A stretch of DNA of 64,000 nucleotides, taken from Sweltsa coloradensis. Taxonomy: Eukaryota; Arthropoda; Insecta; Plecoptera; Chloroperlidae. Position numbers and translations under genes: made by a program. Of this stretch, positions 1 to 12,244 are shown one piece after another (positions within the stretch are counted from its first letter, which is position 1; each line of letters starts with the position of its first letter). The stretch is taken from assembly GCA_024449915.1 (NCBI GenBank), contig JAMZAV010000315.1, positions 369,043-433,042 of the forward strand, given 5' to 3'. The notes under the pieces are model-generated. The model worked only from the letters and a program-made list of their open reading frames with translations, had not been told where the DNA came from and searched no databases.

Positions 1-541
1 TTATAGGGATGACGAAACCCAACTTTTTTACGACCCGTCCACATTACCCGCGGGTTACCGGGTAGTAACACAAAAAAATCGTTTGGGGTGTCTAATGAAC
101 TGCGAAGAAACGCTTTCATCAATTATCGTAATATCTCAGACGTAATGCTGTTCTGTAAACACTGACGTGCCGATGAAGTAGTATTTCATAATCACGAAAG
201 AGGAACAGCAGCGGGCCATTAAGATAACACTCACTGTTCCTTGAATCTGCTTTATCTTGGCACAGTCAGGTCAAGGTCACGTTGCGTTGTCGCAGGGTGA
301 GGGGGGGGGGGCTAAAGCGGGAATGCTACCGCTCAGATAATAATTGTAACAAAATAAGGAAAGGCCAGCCTCAGAGTATCTCTATTCCCATGAGCATAAT
401 TTCAGTTATCACCATGGATGATAGCTTTTGGCTTCTAGCAGATTGAAAACATTAGAGATGTCAAACGGGGTACCCGTCGTCTTCCCTAATTATGAACATC
501 TTAGGCGTTTAGCTAATACTTTTAGCAATGATGTTATGATG
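1..541. other. Intergenic, nothing recognised
   Basis: No coding frame, RNA gene or clear repeat end could be supported here. The only notable feature is a run of 11 G at 301-311. Confidence 0.5.
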
Positions 542-1190
542 TTAAGGATAATTCGATATAGGCCTAGCAATACAAAATTCAAAATGCGAACAAAACGTAA
601 ACAATGAACATTGCAACTTGCAAGCAAAATCACCGACTGCCCAGACAAAACAAAATGTGTTTGTGCCTGTGCTATATGCCGCGGTTGAGGACAAAGAGAG
701 CAGCTGATTGCAACATAATGGCAAATATCGAGAACAAATTACCAAGTTGAAACATATTGCGAGTGATTCTAGCCTACATTGAAAAGAGAGTGGATCAATA
801 AATGCTTTTAGACGATCATACACGAATTCTATTAATATGTAGTGAACATTAGTATTTTTAACAAATTCCGGACAAAGTGACGTCCGGAACGGGTCAATTC
901 CTCCATCCGGAAATAGGCATATGTGTTCAAATCCTGACTGTCCGGAGAAATTCCGGACGGTTGGCAACCCTAATTGCACAAAGAGGATTGACCTTACAGA
1001 ACTAATGAGAATGCCACATTTAAACCATAATTCTTTCAAAAACAACGGTTTTGAAACAATTACAAGTATGAGTAGGACTAGGATTTGGAAATCGGGACAT
1101 TCCTGAATTTCCGGGACACGAAAAATACAGAGTTCAAAATTGGGACAATCCCGATTTTTCGGGACGAATGGCAACCCAGCCAATGGCGCT
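542..1190. repeat. Nested ends of DNA-transposon-like repeats (TTGCCA...CCGGAC / CGGGAC type)
   Basis: Two related ends lie on the plus strand. One finishes around 950-975 with TCCGGACGGTTGGCAACCCTA, and one around 1140-1183 with a CGGGAC run followed by GAATGGCAACCC. Both read outward as GGGTTGCCA followed by GTCC-rich short palindromes. A third GTCCGGA cluster lies at 868-910. A 213-codon open frame on the minus strand runs through these motifs, but its residues simply translate the repeats and match no family I know, so I do not call it a gene. Matching left ends and target duplications were not found. Confidence 0.4.
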
Positions 1191-2815
1191 TTGCGCCTGT
1201 AGGTCTAACCCACCTAACCCCACACTTTGCGCAATTCCCCCTAACCTAACCGTGGATCCAACGTATCAATATAGGCCTACACTCCATTAATTGAATCCTC
1301 ACACAAAGCAGTCTAGACTAGATTATAGGAATAGCCCGGCAATAGCTTCCTGTTACCACTAGGCCTACTTAAATTTACCAGGAAATGTTAAATCATAGCC
1401 AGTATTCCCATTAAGCGGGGGCCCAACTTTGTTGCCCAACATTGCCAACATTCCAACATGTTGCCTGTGAGTAGGTGTGCATATGATAGCCTAATATGAA
1501 TATTGCCACTGCCCGCCAGACACTCAAGTTGGGTTGCTCAACATCCCAAAAATGTTTAACAATCTGAACTATTTCTCAATTTCATTAATTGGGAAACACT
1601 CGGGCCCCGTAGCCTGTAGGTGTAATTGATTTAATGTAAATCAATCCAGAAATTAAAAATTTACCCCGCTGAGATAGATTTGTTTTTTTCTGGGTTGATT
1701 TAACGTAAAATCTGAACTACTTGGCAATAAAAGTTGGCAACTTCCAATCAGACAGTAGGCCTAGGTGTCTGGTCACTCGGGTGTCACCAATTGTTTCTAA
1801 ATATTTTATTGCTCGTGAGCAGGGCTAGCAATAAAGTTGGTCAATGGGAGTTGGGCTTGGACCCTAAGTTGTCCACTTGGTAATTTTAAACAGAAAATAT
1901 GTAGGCCTAGTCTAGCCCCCTCCCCAACATCCCCAAAAATAGTGAACAGGTTTTAGACACACGCACCTATATATATATCTCCTAGCACTTCAAGATCCAT
2001 TTTTTTTCAGAGCCATGAATAACCTATATCAGAGATGTTCACAACTTTTACCACGATGCCTCTCAAGTACGATGCCAACCTTGCAAGCATTTTCCCAGTT
2101 ACGCTTGGCAGCTCAAGGTGAGTTTTAGCTTCATCTAGACCTAGATGTAATGTAGGCCTATAAATTATTCTAAAAAAGCTACGCCTAAGCCTAGGCATAC
2201 AAGTCTTAGGGTAGGCCTACCTACATTCTTAATTAGCGCCTAGAACTTGAATGGTAGCCTACCTTTGAACAAGAAGTTAACATTCAGAGGAAGTGCAGTA
2301 AAAGTAATGGGTTTGGCCTAGGGCTACACAGCGGCCGATCTTTTTCCTTTTTTAGGATAGAAGTAAATTAAAGAAGCGTACCGTACGCAAGTCTTGCGAT
2401 CCCCCTCCCCCCACCTTAACAAAAAAAAACATGATTTTAGCACTGATAATCTAATCTATTAGGCCTACATGTAGGCCTAAAATTCTAAAACTTGTATTTC
2501 AAATTGACCAACGGTACGGGTAGGCCTACTGTTCTAATAATCTCAGCATTTATACCACTAGAATAGTTCCACATACGGTACGGTATGTGACATGAGATAT
2601 GACACCATTTTCTTAGTCGGGTCAGAGTCGGACCCAGCCGATATGCAATTACCAACTGTCCTGAATGACGACAAACATGGGTACATCATGTACCCCGCCC
2701 ACTCCTTACACACCAAACCCGCCAACATGAGATAAAAAAGCCACAGAATTGTATTGTTTTGTAATATGGGCCTATTTGTATGTTTGTAACAAGTACATGC
2801 ATCGTGCATGCAATG
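1191..2815. other. Intergenic, rich in TAGGCCTA
   Basis: No gene recognised. About ten copies of the palindromic octamer TAGGCCTA lie between 1268 and 2530, and a short AT microsatellite lies at about 1968-1978. Confidence 0.5.
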
Positions 2816-2822
2816 GAATATA

Positions 2823-3227
2823 TAGGGATGTGCGAACGTTCAAAACTCGAACTCGAACTCGAACCGTAAGTTCAAGTTCGGTTCAAGTTCAAAAAAAGTT
2901 TGAAGTTCGAAAAAAAATATTTTTTTTTACTAATTTGTAGTGGTGTGCGGTCACATATTATTTGACAAGTCAAAAAATGGTTCTCAGTTTACAGGTACAA
3001 ATTTAAAAACAAAAAATGGATGGTGGAGGTGCCAGTCCAGAAGTTACATACTTTCTTGGTGGAGGTGCCGGTCCAGACTTATCACTATTTTACCTATTAT
3101 GACGGTTTAATATACCTTTCAAGTTGGGTTCGAGTTCGATACAGTTCGAAATTTTTGTAAAGTTCGAAGTTCGTTTTTTTTTAACTGGGAAAGTTGGAAG
3201 TAAAAATAGTGGGTTCGCACATCCCTA
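2823..3227. mobile_element. 405-bp hAT-like MITE, TIR TAGGGATGTGCGAAC
   Basis: The element begins TAGGGATGTGCGAAC and ends GTTCGCACATCCCTA, a 15-bp perfect terminal inverted repeat. It is flanked by the direct repeat GAATATA at 2816-2822 and 3228-3234. The interior holds several short forms of CGAACTTGAAC in both orientations and no coding capacity. The TIR style and the 7-bp duplication (8 is usual for hAT) suggest a non-autonomous hAT relative. A second, broken member lies near 15.3 kb. Confidence 0.75.
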
Positions 3228-3234
3228 GAATATA

Positions 3235-3638
3235 ATGTACCGGTATGAAATGCAATCGTATGGTAGCACTAGCATACATCTGTTACATGAATGGAACCCC
3301 AATCTTTCCTTAGCTGCACCAAAAACCCCCCAACACTCCCAAAAGGTGGCTCGAAAAAGTCGTATTCATAGACCTCTACAGTAGGGCCATGCTTCCCATA
3401 CAATTTCTGCCTCCCTTTGGGCTTCTAATGACTGCACTCACCCATTGGAAGCATATAGGGCGGGGTGGTGTAGTGGCTCCCATTGGGACGACTATGAATT
3501 TGGGCCTTATTACCCTTAGTGCCGTGCACACCCCAACTGATTCTTTACCTGCAAATCACCACTCAGCGCACGCACTGGTGTTCGATTATCAGTAACCACT
3601 TGGCGATGAACGGTCGGGGAGGAACGAGTTCCGTTTTA
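3235..3638. other. Intergenic, nothing recognised
   Basis: A short open frame at 3389-3595 has no recognisable domain and no splice or promoter context. I see no repeat ends here. Confidence 0.4.
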
Positions 3639-4130
3639 GAGATCTTGGGAACGTGTTCCTTTTCCAACATCAGGAACTTGTGACTGTACAAGTTACTACC
3701 GGTACCGGTATTTTGTGGGAACTTGGAACGAATTTAACGTCCTCTAAAAAACTCCTAACACTGACGTAGGATAATCACACCAAATTCAGAAGTAAAGAAT
3801 AGAATACGCACTTCATTGCATCTCCAACGCTATTAACTGAAATTACAATATTGAAATAAGCCTAATGTTTGGGACCTCCGTTCTACCAAGAATAGATAGG
3901 CGCTCTTTTAAGTTGGATGTTTTGGGGTAACTTATTTTTACGAATTTGTTTGTGTGTTGATTTTATTTGTAATTTCAATTTTTAAAGGAACTAGGGACTA
4001 GCTTCCTTTTGAAGAATTAGGATGTTCCTATTTTTTAAAAGGAACTTAAACCTGACTTAGGCCTAGTTCCTTTTTGACAAAGTAACTTTCCTTTTTGAAG
4101 TTCCTTATTTTGGGGAACTTGCCCAAGACT
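3639..4130. mobile_element. Probable degraded hAT-like MITE with AGGAACTT motifs
   Basis: The right end near 4110-4130 reads AACTTGCCCAAGACTG, the reverse of a CAGTCTTGGGCAAGTT end common among hAT elements. The interior carries many copies of GGAACTT and AGTTCC in both orientations. A weak left counterpart, ATCTTGGGAACGTG, sits near 3641. No target duplication was seen, so limits are approximate. Confidence 0.4.
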
Positions 4131-5345
4131 GGCAATGAATCATCACAAACTAGAACATGCTTGTTTGACTTTGATATGTTAGGCCTATAATTGTGTGTCT
4201 GTGTGAGACCCAAAATTAATTATACATTTATTTTAAACAATCGACTTTAATTTAGTCGACCATATTATTCGTAAGTCATGTCAATAAAGAACAAAGCAAC
4301 CAATAAATGTGTTTGCCTGTTTCTAGTTAATTTTCAAATTACTATTTTAATTCAATCATTTTAGTTTTCATATTCATGGTAGAACATAAATGGCTCACAA
4401 ATTATTTTAGGGTCTCCCTGCGGTCCCTTAGTTAGGCCACTGCCCGAACTGATGACTTCTTGTGAAATATTACTAGGCTATATACATTCATTACCTAACA
4501 TTTTGAAGGTTCTTTTCTCTGAAGAATGAAAATGATGAATGAAAATCGTAGAACCTAACCATTTGTTCAGCAAACAATGTTGCAGGAAGATAAAAGGAAT
4601 TTTTGGAAGGTTAGTCAAACTGTAGTCTGCTCATCCAATTATACAATTAATTGAATACCTACAAATGCAAAAATGTGCAGAAATAAAATACATTTAAAAT
4701 TTAAAATTACTTTCTTCTTCTTGTGCAAAGCTATGGTAATGAGCCAAAATTAACACAATAAAACAAAAAACGAAATTAGAAATATATTTGGGAAATATAG
4801 GCCCATCTCTTTTTAGTTTTTGTTCTGAATCAATTTGATGCTCTGTTATAAACAACTCTTGCTCAGGTTGAGTTGAGGCAGCCTTGACAAAAAAAAGCCA
4901 AGTTATTTTTCCCTCCAGCCAGACCCTTTCTTACCCCCTTGTTTAGAATGTCCTCCCCCCCCCCCCCCCATCACCTCTAATGCGATGTGTTGCACGACTC
5001 CTAGTCCTTGACATATCAACCAAGAAGTTCGACCAAGAAAATGATAAGGGATGACCAATGGCAGAAGATAGTTCTGTTATCTTGAATCTATTGTTGACAA
5101 CATTGGTGCATTTAAAGCTTTCGAAAAAAGTAACATCACAAAGCACCACAGTTTAAATTTATTTTAAAATAAAAACAATTTTCTACAGCTACTAAACGAT
5201 TTTTTAATCATTTAAAATGTATATTAGGTACGGGTATATCAACCCTTTATTGAGTGAATGAAATATTGTCTTATGAAACAAGCGAGGCAGGGGCTATGAA
5301 TTGGGGGTGCTAGGGTGAAGTTGCACCCGGGCCCTCAAGGGGGAA
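4131..5345. other. Intergenic, AT-rich
   Basis: No coding frame supported. A run of about 16 C lies near 4954-4969. No clear repeat boundaries were seen. Confidence 0.45.
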
Positions 5346-5778
5346 AGTCAGTGGCGGATACAGGGGGGCGGTGGTGCGATCACCCCCCATGATTCTATAA
5401 AAATAATATATTTCATATTATTCCATAATAATATTTTATTATTTTATTGTGTAAACCTCTGAAATGTCTGCAAGATCAAACAATAATATGTTGCCATGTA
5501 TGCTGTGAATTGTAAGCTCGACACAACGACAGAACAAAGTGACGCACTCAAACTTCATTGTTTCGGTATTGGATTCAGCCCACCACTTTTTTCTAAAACG
5601 CACCAAATGCACTCTTAAAAACCTTATTTACAACAAAAAATTGCCTGTAGTGCTATATTTATGGGGGGCTCTGCCTTCCATAAATATGCGTCCATAAATA
5701 TGCATAAATGGGCTAGGTTCCTTTCCCCCGGATATATATATATGAAGGCGCGAAGCGAATCCCCCCCATGATTATGTC
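5346..5778. repeat. Repeat fragment bounded by direct CCCCCCATGATT
   Basis: The stretch starts with AGTGGCGGATACAGGGGGG, a G-rich end similar to the next element's terminus. CCCCCCATGATT occurs at about 5384-5396 and again at about 5762-5773. Between them is AT-rich DNA and a GCGAAGC heptamer at 5750-5756. It may be a relic of a related DNA transposon, but no complete inverted repeat was found. Confidence 0.3.
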
Positions 5779-6676
5779 CAGTGGCGTCGGAACAGGGGGG
5801 GGCAAGGGGGGCATTGCCCCCCCTAACTTTCATGCCATGGGGGCATAGGGGGGCATATTTTAGAGTTGAAAATTTAAAAATCAAGATTTCTACTCTACTT
5901 TTTGGGAAAGCAACGTTGGGTGATCCTGTCAACAATTTATTTTTGGAAGAATCAACCCAACAGTAGCAGGAATGTTAGGCTGACGTACCCCATGCCTGAA
6001 CCGTCTATCCGACTATCTTTATAACCAGCCACCCGGCTTGTATTGTGTGCCGGTCACTCACTTGCACTTCAGTGAGAGTGGACACGTGACTCAGACTCAC
6101 GTCTAATCCAAACCTCCCTTTGAATGATTTGCTATAGTTATTGGCAGACGCAAGTTGGGCTTTGGTTCACTCGTGTCGCATCGTTATGCGTTGTGGGAAG
6201 ATTTTTAGAGTGTAAGTAGTGTAGTGTGAAGTGTGAAGTGTAAAGTAAAGTTTAGTGTGGGTGTGTAGTGTTTTCGTGTTTAATGGTGTTAAAGATTAAA
6301 TTGATATCGTAATTTTAAATATGAAACGTACTAAACAGCCTTCAGTTAGTATTTTTTTTTAAGAAAGGGTAAAATAAAATATGTTCGACTGTATGCTTCG
6401 TCATTACATAAAAAATTATGTTGTAATTTATTAAAACGGGCCACTTCACGTAAATTTTTTAGAGTTTTTCGATCGCAGATAGTTGATGTAAAACATCGTT
6501 TACAGAGTCCGAGTGCAGTTAAAACATGACGAAATAACTAGTATAGTGAATTTTTTTCCGCCTTCGGCAAAAAACGCCTCCAGCGGCTGGGGCTTCGCCC
6601 CAGACCCCATCTGTACCCTACGAATTCTACTAATGGGCTTGCCCCCCCCAACTTTCAAAACGTTCCGACGCGCCTG
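5779..6676. mobile_element. 898-bp non-autonomous TIR element, CAGTGGCGTCGGAAC type
   Basis: The left end CAGTGGCGTCGGAAC is mirrored by GTTCCGACGCGCCTG at the right end, 13 of 15 matching, and both are followed inward by G/C runs. The interior is AT-rich, and short GTG-rich reiterations occur near 6205-6270. Near the right end (6584-6604) is a CTGGGGC-TT-GCCCCAG hairpin, which recurs in other elements of this window. No coding capacity and no convincing target duplication. A solo fragment of the same end lies near 14197. Confidence 0.6.
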
Positions 6677-6782
6677 ATATGCTCCTAGAACCGTGACTGG
6701 GGCGAGGAAGCCCATCGAGCAGCCTTGCACCCAGGCCTTTGAATTCCAAGCTATGCCACTGAAGCGAGTATCAAAATTGAAA

Positions 6783-7062
6783 AATAGGAGCGAAGCTACC
6801 TATCAACAGATTTTCAAAGAAAAACATACAAAAATTCAATAAATCTTAGCCGTCATTGAAAACCCTTGGTGAAGTGCCGAGTAGGGCCTACACAAAAATA
6901 CCATTTTTTAAATGGCTAGCCTGATCACTCTGACCCGAAGGGCTGCGAAAAACATTATGTATCATCCTTGTTGAAGGGCAATGTAAACAATGTCAATCGG
7001 AAAAATTGTCTTTGTTTTTTATTAATCGTGAGATGTGACACAGAGGGACGGACGGACAGAAA
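6783..7062. repeat. Repeat fragment with ATAGGAGCGAAGCTACCTAT hairpin (group D)
   Basis: The near-palindrome at 6785-6804 has GCGAAGC at its centre. Further on is TTGAAGGGCAATGTAAA near 6970, which recurs in reverse orientation near 16975 next to a similar hairpin. GGACGGACGGACAG follows near 7047. I infer a repeat family whose 5' end carries this hairpin. Full boundaries were not found. Confidence 0.4.
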
Positions 7063-7697
7063 AGGAGGGCGAGTTATTTTTTACATTTTATTTAGATCAA
7101 CTTTTTTATTTAAATCCCATTTATATTAGGTGCACTTCATTCCATCGAAATCTGATTTTTATTGATTTAAATCAACAATGTCAATGTTTAAAAAAATGTC
7201 AAGTTGGTCTTGGCAAACTATTCAAATACTTATTCGGGCAATTATTTTCAGAATATATAATAATTTGAAAACTTGGTGCTCATTACTCGTGTGTTTGTAG
7301 CTCCATAGTGATGTAAAGGCGCACTTGATTAAAAAAAAATCTGAAAAATGATACCACAGATGATAACAGATTGGATCCGCTGTCTATTGTAGAGATAGGT
7401 GAAAACCGTGTTTCGTTAATTATAAGGAATATATTTTCAATTAAAACTATTGTTTTCCAGTCATATTTTATTTTACATAGTACCTATAATTTGTTTATAC
7501 ACATTTTTATTCAGATGATTTTAATTCAACATTGGTTCTTTGCCTACACACACAAGATTTTGAAAGTGGCCAAATTTTTTTTTTCACAAAACGCTATAAA
7601 ATGACACATGAAAATGTAACTCTAGTCTAGACTGACGATACATTTAGCTTCTCTGCCGAATATGGACAACACGCGGGTTCTCGGAATTTAACTTTAA
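7063..7697. other. Intergenic, AT-rich
   Basis: Two open frames of 77 codons (7035-7268, 7371-7604) are low-complexity F/I/L-rich translations with no domain. I treat them as chance. Confidence 0.45.
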
Positions 7698-7922
7698 TTA
7701 TTGTCTATTTGTGACTGGATAGTTCTTGTGGTGATTGTTTTGACCTTGGAATCCTTCCTCGCTGTTGGTCAGTGCTGGCTTGGTGATGCTCTTGGGGGGG
7801 GTTGTCTCCAGTAGCCTGCCTCTTTGTTCTTCATTGAAGCGTCTTCTGAAAACTTTGCCCTTTACCTGCGCAAAGCCGAATACCTTGCGGTAATCTCTGA
7901 CGGGGGTTGCTGGTTTATGACA
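7698..7922 (-). other. Open coding-like segment, unassigned
   Basis: On the minus strand 74 codons are open from 7922 to a TAA at 7698-7700. The translation contains VRDYRKVFGFAQVKGKVF, then RRRFNEEQRGRLLETTPPK, and is rich in K, R, Q and N. The stretch is more GC-rich than its flanks and has no in-frame ATG, so it could be an exon or a transposon ORF fragment. I recognise no domain. A TGA lies just upstream (7923-7925). A coding role is not established. Confidence 0.25.
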
Positions 7923-8180
7923 TCACATTAGGTAAGTCTGCCACACACAACAAGGAAGGGTCCCGTTACCTGTAGTAAATTACGTGTTGACACTCAAACC
8001 CGGTCTCACGGTCCAGTGGAGCTTTCAAAAGACATTCACGTGATTTCTATTGATGAAAGTAAATTGTATTTTCCTGGAAATAGTTACAAATATCCAGGTA
8101 TGATGGATGACTGCATTTTTACACAATTGGAGTTGTTATTACGAAGCTTGATTCATCTTTCCATACTTCGCAGTAGAGAA

Positions 8181-9770
8181 GATCACACACATAACAAAAA
8201 ATTGTAGAAATACAGCCAAACCTTACACACTCAAAGAAATGAGATCTAAAAAAAGGGCCAAGCTCATCTACCCTTCCACATTTGCGCATTCTTAATTCAT
8301 AAACGTACAGTGTCCCATAACAGCATCCTCGAAAAGCTTGGCAAAATAGAATTTGCGATTATTAATTTAAACGAAATAGTTCATCCAAGTTCTTTTTTTT
8401 AATTAATTTAAAACGTAATAACATGCAAATTTTATTTTGCCAAGCTTTTCGAGGATGCTGTTATGGGACACTGTACGTTTATGAATTAAGAATGCGCAAA
8501 TGTGGAAGGGTAGATGAGCTTGGACCTTTTTTTAGATCTCATTTCTTTTGAGTATGTAAGTTTGGCTGTATTTCTACAAGTTTTTGTTATGTGCGGGATC
8601 TCATTACTTTTTCAAGTTCCATTGCAAAATTATATGTTAAAATATAATAATTTTATCAAAGTTGATTTAATTTCTATGGTATTTGCAATAACAATATAGG
8701 ATGTAAAATATCTAGACCCGGATTCATGTACATCCTGGGTATAGGTGGTATAACCATGGTATAACGACGGTATAAGGACTGGACCCCAATTCTTGAGTTC
8801 GTGGGAGATGACTGTTGAAAACGCAATTTGAAAACGAAGTCGTTTTCGTTTGACACTTTAAAAAGATATGCGTATAGCAAAGAGCTCGAAAAAGTTCTAT
8901 ATTTATTCTAGATGGCAGTGCCTTCATAATCGAAAGACGAGTTGCGTGAAATGATTTGATTGTTGCAATTATGTAAACAAACAGATGAGCAAGCGCATAT
9001 TATTTTGACACCTTGCTTCGACATTGTGTTTGTGTGTATTGTGTGACAGAACTATGTTGTGCTGGCCTAGGGTTGGCTAGGCTTGCCAAACATGTAATGT
9101 AAGTAATAATTTTATCTAGTCCTATAGCCTAATGGAACTTTAGACCTACACTGTTGTATTATAAATAATTTTCTACATCTGGGCCTAGGTCAGGGACGGT
9201 TTCTGATTTGTTTTATGAGAGTACATTTTAAAAAAATGTCCGCCATTTGTTTACGTATCGCACTTTCCCGCCGTACTCTGCTTATACCGTCAACAAGTGT
9301 CAAGTAACTATGGTTACTTGTTGATTGTATAAGGCTTATTTTAAAACCTTTATTTGGAAGCCTTCCAACAAACTTTTTCAACTTTTTTTTTCAAAAGAGA
9401 CTATAATACTATAACCTTAATGTCCATGTAAAATATGAACATTGTAGTCCCACCCGTCTGGTCAGAATCGCGGGCCGACGTATTAGATGTAAGTAGCAGT
9501 AGTAGCAGTAGGAGTAGCTAACATCCTTAAAGTGATTTTGAGCATGTTTCAAGCCATTTTTTCACCAAGAAGGAATGGTCGTACCCCAATAAAATTTGGC
9601 ATGTGTTGTCAGGTACCTAAATCCCCTCGATTGTGATAGTTTTCAAGTTCACATCACGTTACATGACGGCTGGGTAGCACCTCGAAATCACCCCAACTCT
9701 GCTTGGTGTATAAGGTGCTTGAGTGTGTAGCGCACCGCGGCTTGGCTGCGGCGCCCTAACGGGCACCTAG
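8181..9770. mobile_element. 1.6-kb dispersed repeat, copy 1, with ~420-bp foldback
   Basis: The left part (8181-8600) is a foldback. It opens GATCACACACATAAC and closes GTTATGTGCGGGATC, with long arms containing AAGCTTTTCGAGGATGCTG and its complement. The rest continues to GCCCTAACGGGCACCTAG at 9770. A second copy lies at 19551-21256 in direct orientation, with the same order but different sequence in the middle (about 8790-9050 against 20140-20500). Parts also match family C elements at 24.8 and 39.2-39.6 kb. No coding frame. Confidence 0.65.
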
Positions 9771-12103
9771 ATAACCTGCGCGCTTGTCGAAAACGGTTTC
9801 TTTCTTTGTTTATTTTTGTAGGCCTATATACCTTCTTGTATACAGCATTTCAGCCATATACTACTACACAGCCATTTACATAACACATAATTAAAATGTA
9901 TAGCTGCTCCATCGGAAGTTTGCAGATGCTCCTATCGGCGGCCCGCGGGCCAATGAGCGATCAGTATTTCAAATTAGGGGCCACTGATTGGCTAGAATAA
10001 GCCCGCCGGTGACGTCAACGTATATTTTTCTAAATTTCAAGTTCTAACGGATGCCTTTTTTGCGATTGATCCGTCCACCCACCTATCCACACCCCACACT
10101 TCTTAGTGGAAGATAGCCGGCGTGGCACGTAGCCTACATCTCGTCGAAAGTTATACAGTGGGTAGGCCCTACGTCGCGTCGCGTATAGTAGACAAACGGT
10201 TTCCTTATTTATTTATAGGGTACGTTGTTGAATAATACAACATCAACATTGCTGCTATTTTACTTTTACATCAAACGTATAATTGAAAAATTACTAACAT
10301 GTTTTCGTATAAAACCGTGCAATATGCATCATAGGCACAATACTAAAACGTTGTCCGATTATTTGCGTTTTTGTTGACTATAACCTTCTACAAGGATGAT
10401 ACAACATGTTTTTGGTGACCCTGGTGGGCGGGCGGGGCTAGCCCCCAAGAGAGTTTGAATGTCCATGTTCCCGGCACCGCCACCATTATGAATGCTAGAA
10501 CAAACAGGGAACAATAAAAGCGAGCTTTGCACCCTGTGATTGTAGTGAGTGTAGGCCTAGTGATTGTAGTGAGTGTAGGCCTAGGTCTGTAGGTCTATAA
10601 AGATGTTTTAGGTGACGTATTGATGCAAATGCAAAATAATGAATCACATTATGGAGCGAAGCTCCTCTATAAGCATGTTTCTGTTCGTACATATATTTTT
10701 GTGACCATGGGTTCAGTGGCAGTGCTAGTCACCCAAACTATACATACAAATAACCGAAACCTCCACCGTCAACAAGATTGCAATGCACGAACATAATTTA
10801 AACGTATTTTTAGTTTTATATATCTCTTTACTATCGACACACACTTCCACCACCAACGAGATTAATTGAAATGAAAAGGAACGTAGCTTGTGTTATTTCA
10901 TTTCTGTATATTCTTCTTTGTTCCCTCTTTTGGGTTTTCCCTTACCCGTGCTTGTTTAACTAAATAAGGTTTGATTACCCTCTAACAGCCTTCCTTTCCT
11001 TGATTACAATTACACCGTACCAATACCATACACCTGTGTGTCCGCGTGTCGTTCACGTCTCACGGTTACCGAACATATCCAATTGGCATGCGTTTTTGTT
11101 GACATTCTGTTGAGACTAGCCTCGTCAATAAGGAATTTCTATCAACTCGGCACCTCCACTGACAATATAATATGTACTCGTACTGTACTCGTACTCGTGC
11201 GTAACGATTTTTGATCATGATCGATATATAGAATCGTTAGCCGGTATATCGAACCATATCAATAATGACCGTTTGACATCCCTTCTTCAGCTTCCAGACC
11301 TTTAGGTGAGTGGTATAGGCCTAAACATATTATTTACCACCCCTTTTCAATATCTACAAATTTAATCTGCCATGCAGTTTTTCATAATTTTAACTCTGGT
11401 AAAAATCTGATTTGTTTTGTTCGGAATGGTAGAATTTTCCCCCACTAAATTCTAATGAAGAGAACTAAGGATTTTTGTAATGGTTCAAAAATCAAATTAT
11501 GTGAAAAATCCATTTATAAAATACAAATTTTAAATTGTGAAGGTAAGAAAGCAAAATTTTGGGTCCCAGACTCTTGCTCTAAAAGGGCTAGCAGGCCTAC
11601 TCTATACTCACAAGTCACACCCCTCACAGGTTTGTTTGTTATCGACGGCAAAATGAAAAAAACAGACGGAAATGTTCGGTAAAACGTAGGGCATTAGACC
11701 CGCTATTTTCCCCTCCTCTGCAACAAATATTTTATTTTTTGGTTCGCGCTTACTTGCGAGATATGTAACAAAAAATCTTGCATTCTCAGTTTAGCATGAA
11801 GCATGTATTTCGATTTATCTATTATTATTACGAGTACAACCATTGGTACAACAGTACATATTGTTGCAAGCAGCTGCAGATGGGTGACTATGGATGGAGA
11901 AGCCTACTCGACAATTAAGACGTAGGTTACTACCAGTTGGACTTAGATAGCCATGTCAAAATATAAAAATTAATTTACAAATACTTAATATTTAATACAA
12001 TTCAGAAGTTAAAAAATCCATCCCGACTAACCAAATCGAGAAATAACAAATACTTCTTGTGCAACAAAACATTGTCTAAATTTTGACCAAGTCTTTCCCG
12101 TGT
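9771..12103. other. Intergenic upstream of the uS12m gene
   Basis: No gene recognised. A tandem duplication of about 24 bp (GATTGTAGTGAGTGTAGGCC) lies at about 10543-10593. A GGAGCGAAGCTCC hairpin lies at 10653-10665, similar to those near 6790 and 16880. Four TAGGCCTA octamers occur between 9820 and 11320. No promoter could be assigned with confidence. Confidence 0.45.
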
Positions 12104-12244
12104 ATGCTTCCCACAGCTGTCGTCCCCAGCATACGGAGTATGGCGTCCCTCAATCAGATGCATCGGACTGGGCCCCACTTTAAAACAAGGCCCCCTAGGC
12201 AGCCTCTGGGAGGCAAACCCTTCGCCAAGGGCATCATACTGAAG
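12104..12244 (+). CDS. MRPS12: Mitochondrial small-subunit ribosomal protein uS12m, coding exon 1
   Basis: This exon encodes 47 residues starting MLPTAVVPSIRSMASLNQMH, then RTGPHFKTRPPRQPLGGKPF and AKGIILK. MHR-GP and GKPFAKG are hallmarks of animal mitochondrial S12 (Drosophila tko, human MRPS12). It ends AAG|GTATAA and joins the exon at 12955 in phase 0. I chose the ATG at 12104 because the frame has a TAA ten codons upstream; the next ATG (12137) is also possible. The basic N-terminus fits a short mitochondrial targeting sequence. A CACAG just after the first ATG could instead be a splice acceptor, with the true start in an unseen upstream exon. Confidence 0.88.

Noticed and set aside
542..1183. 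213-codon minus-strand open frame
   Set aside because: It reads through GTCCGGA/CGGGAC repeat ends and has no domain. Residues such as NRDCPNFELC are translations of the repeat.
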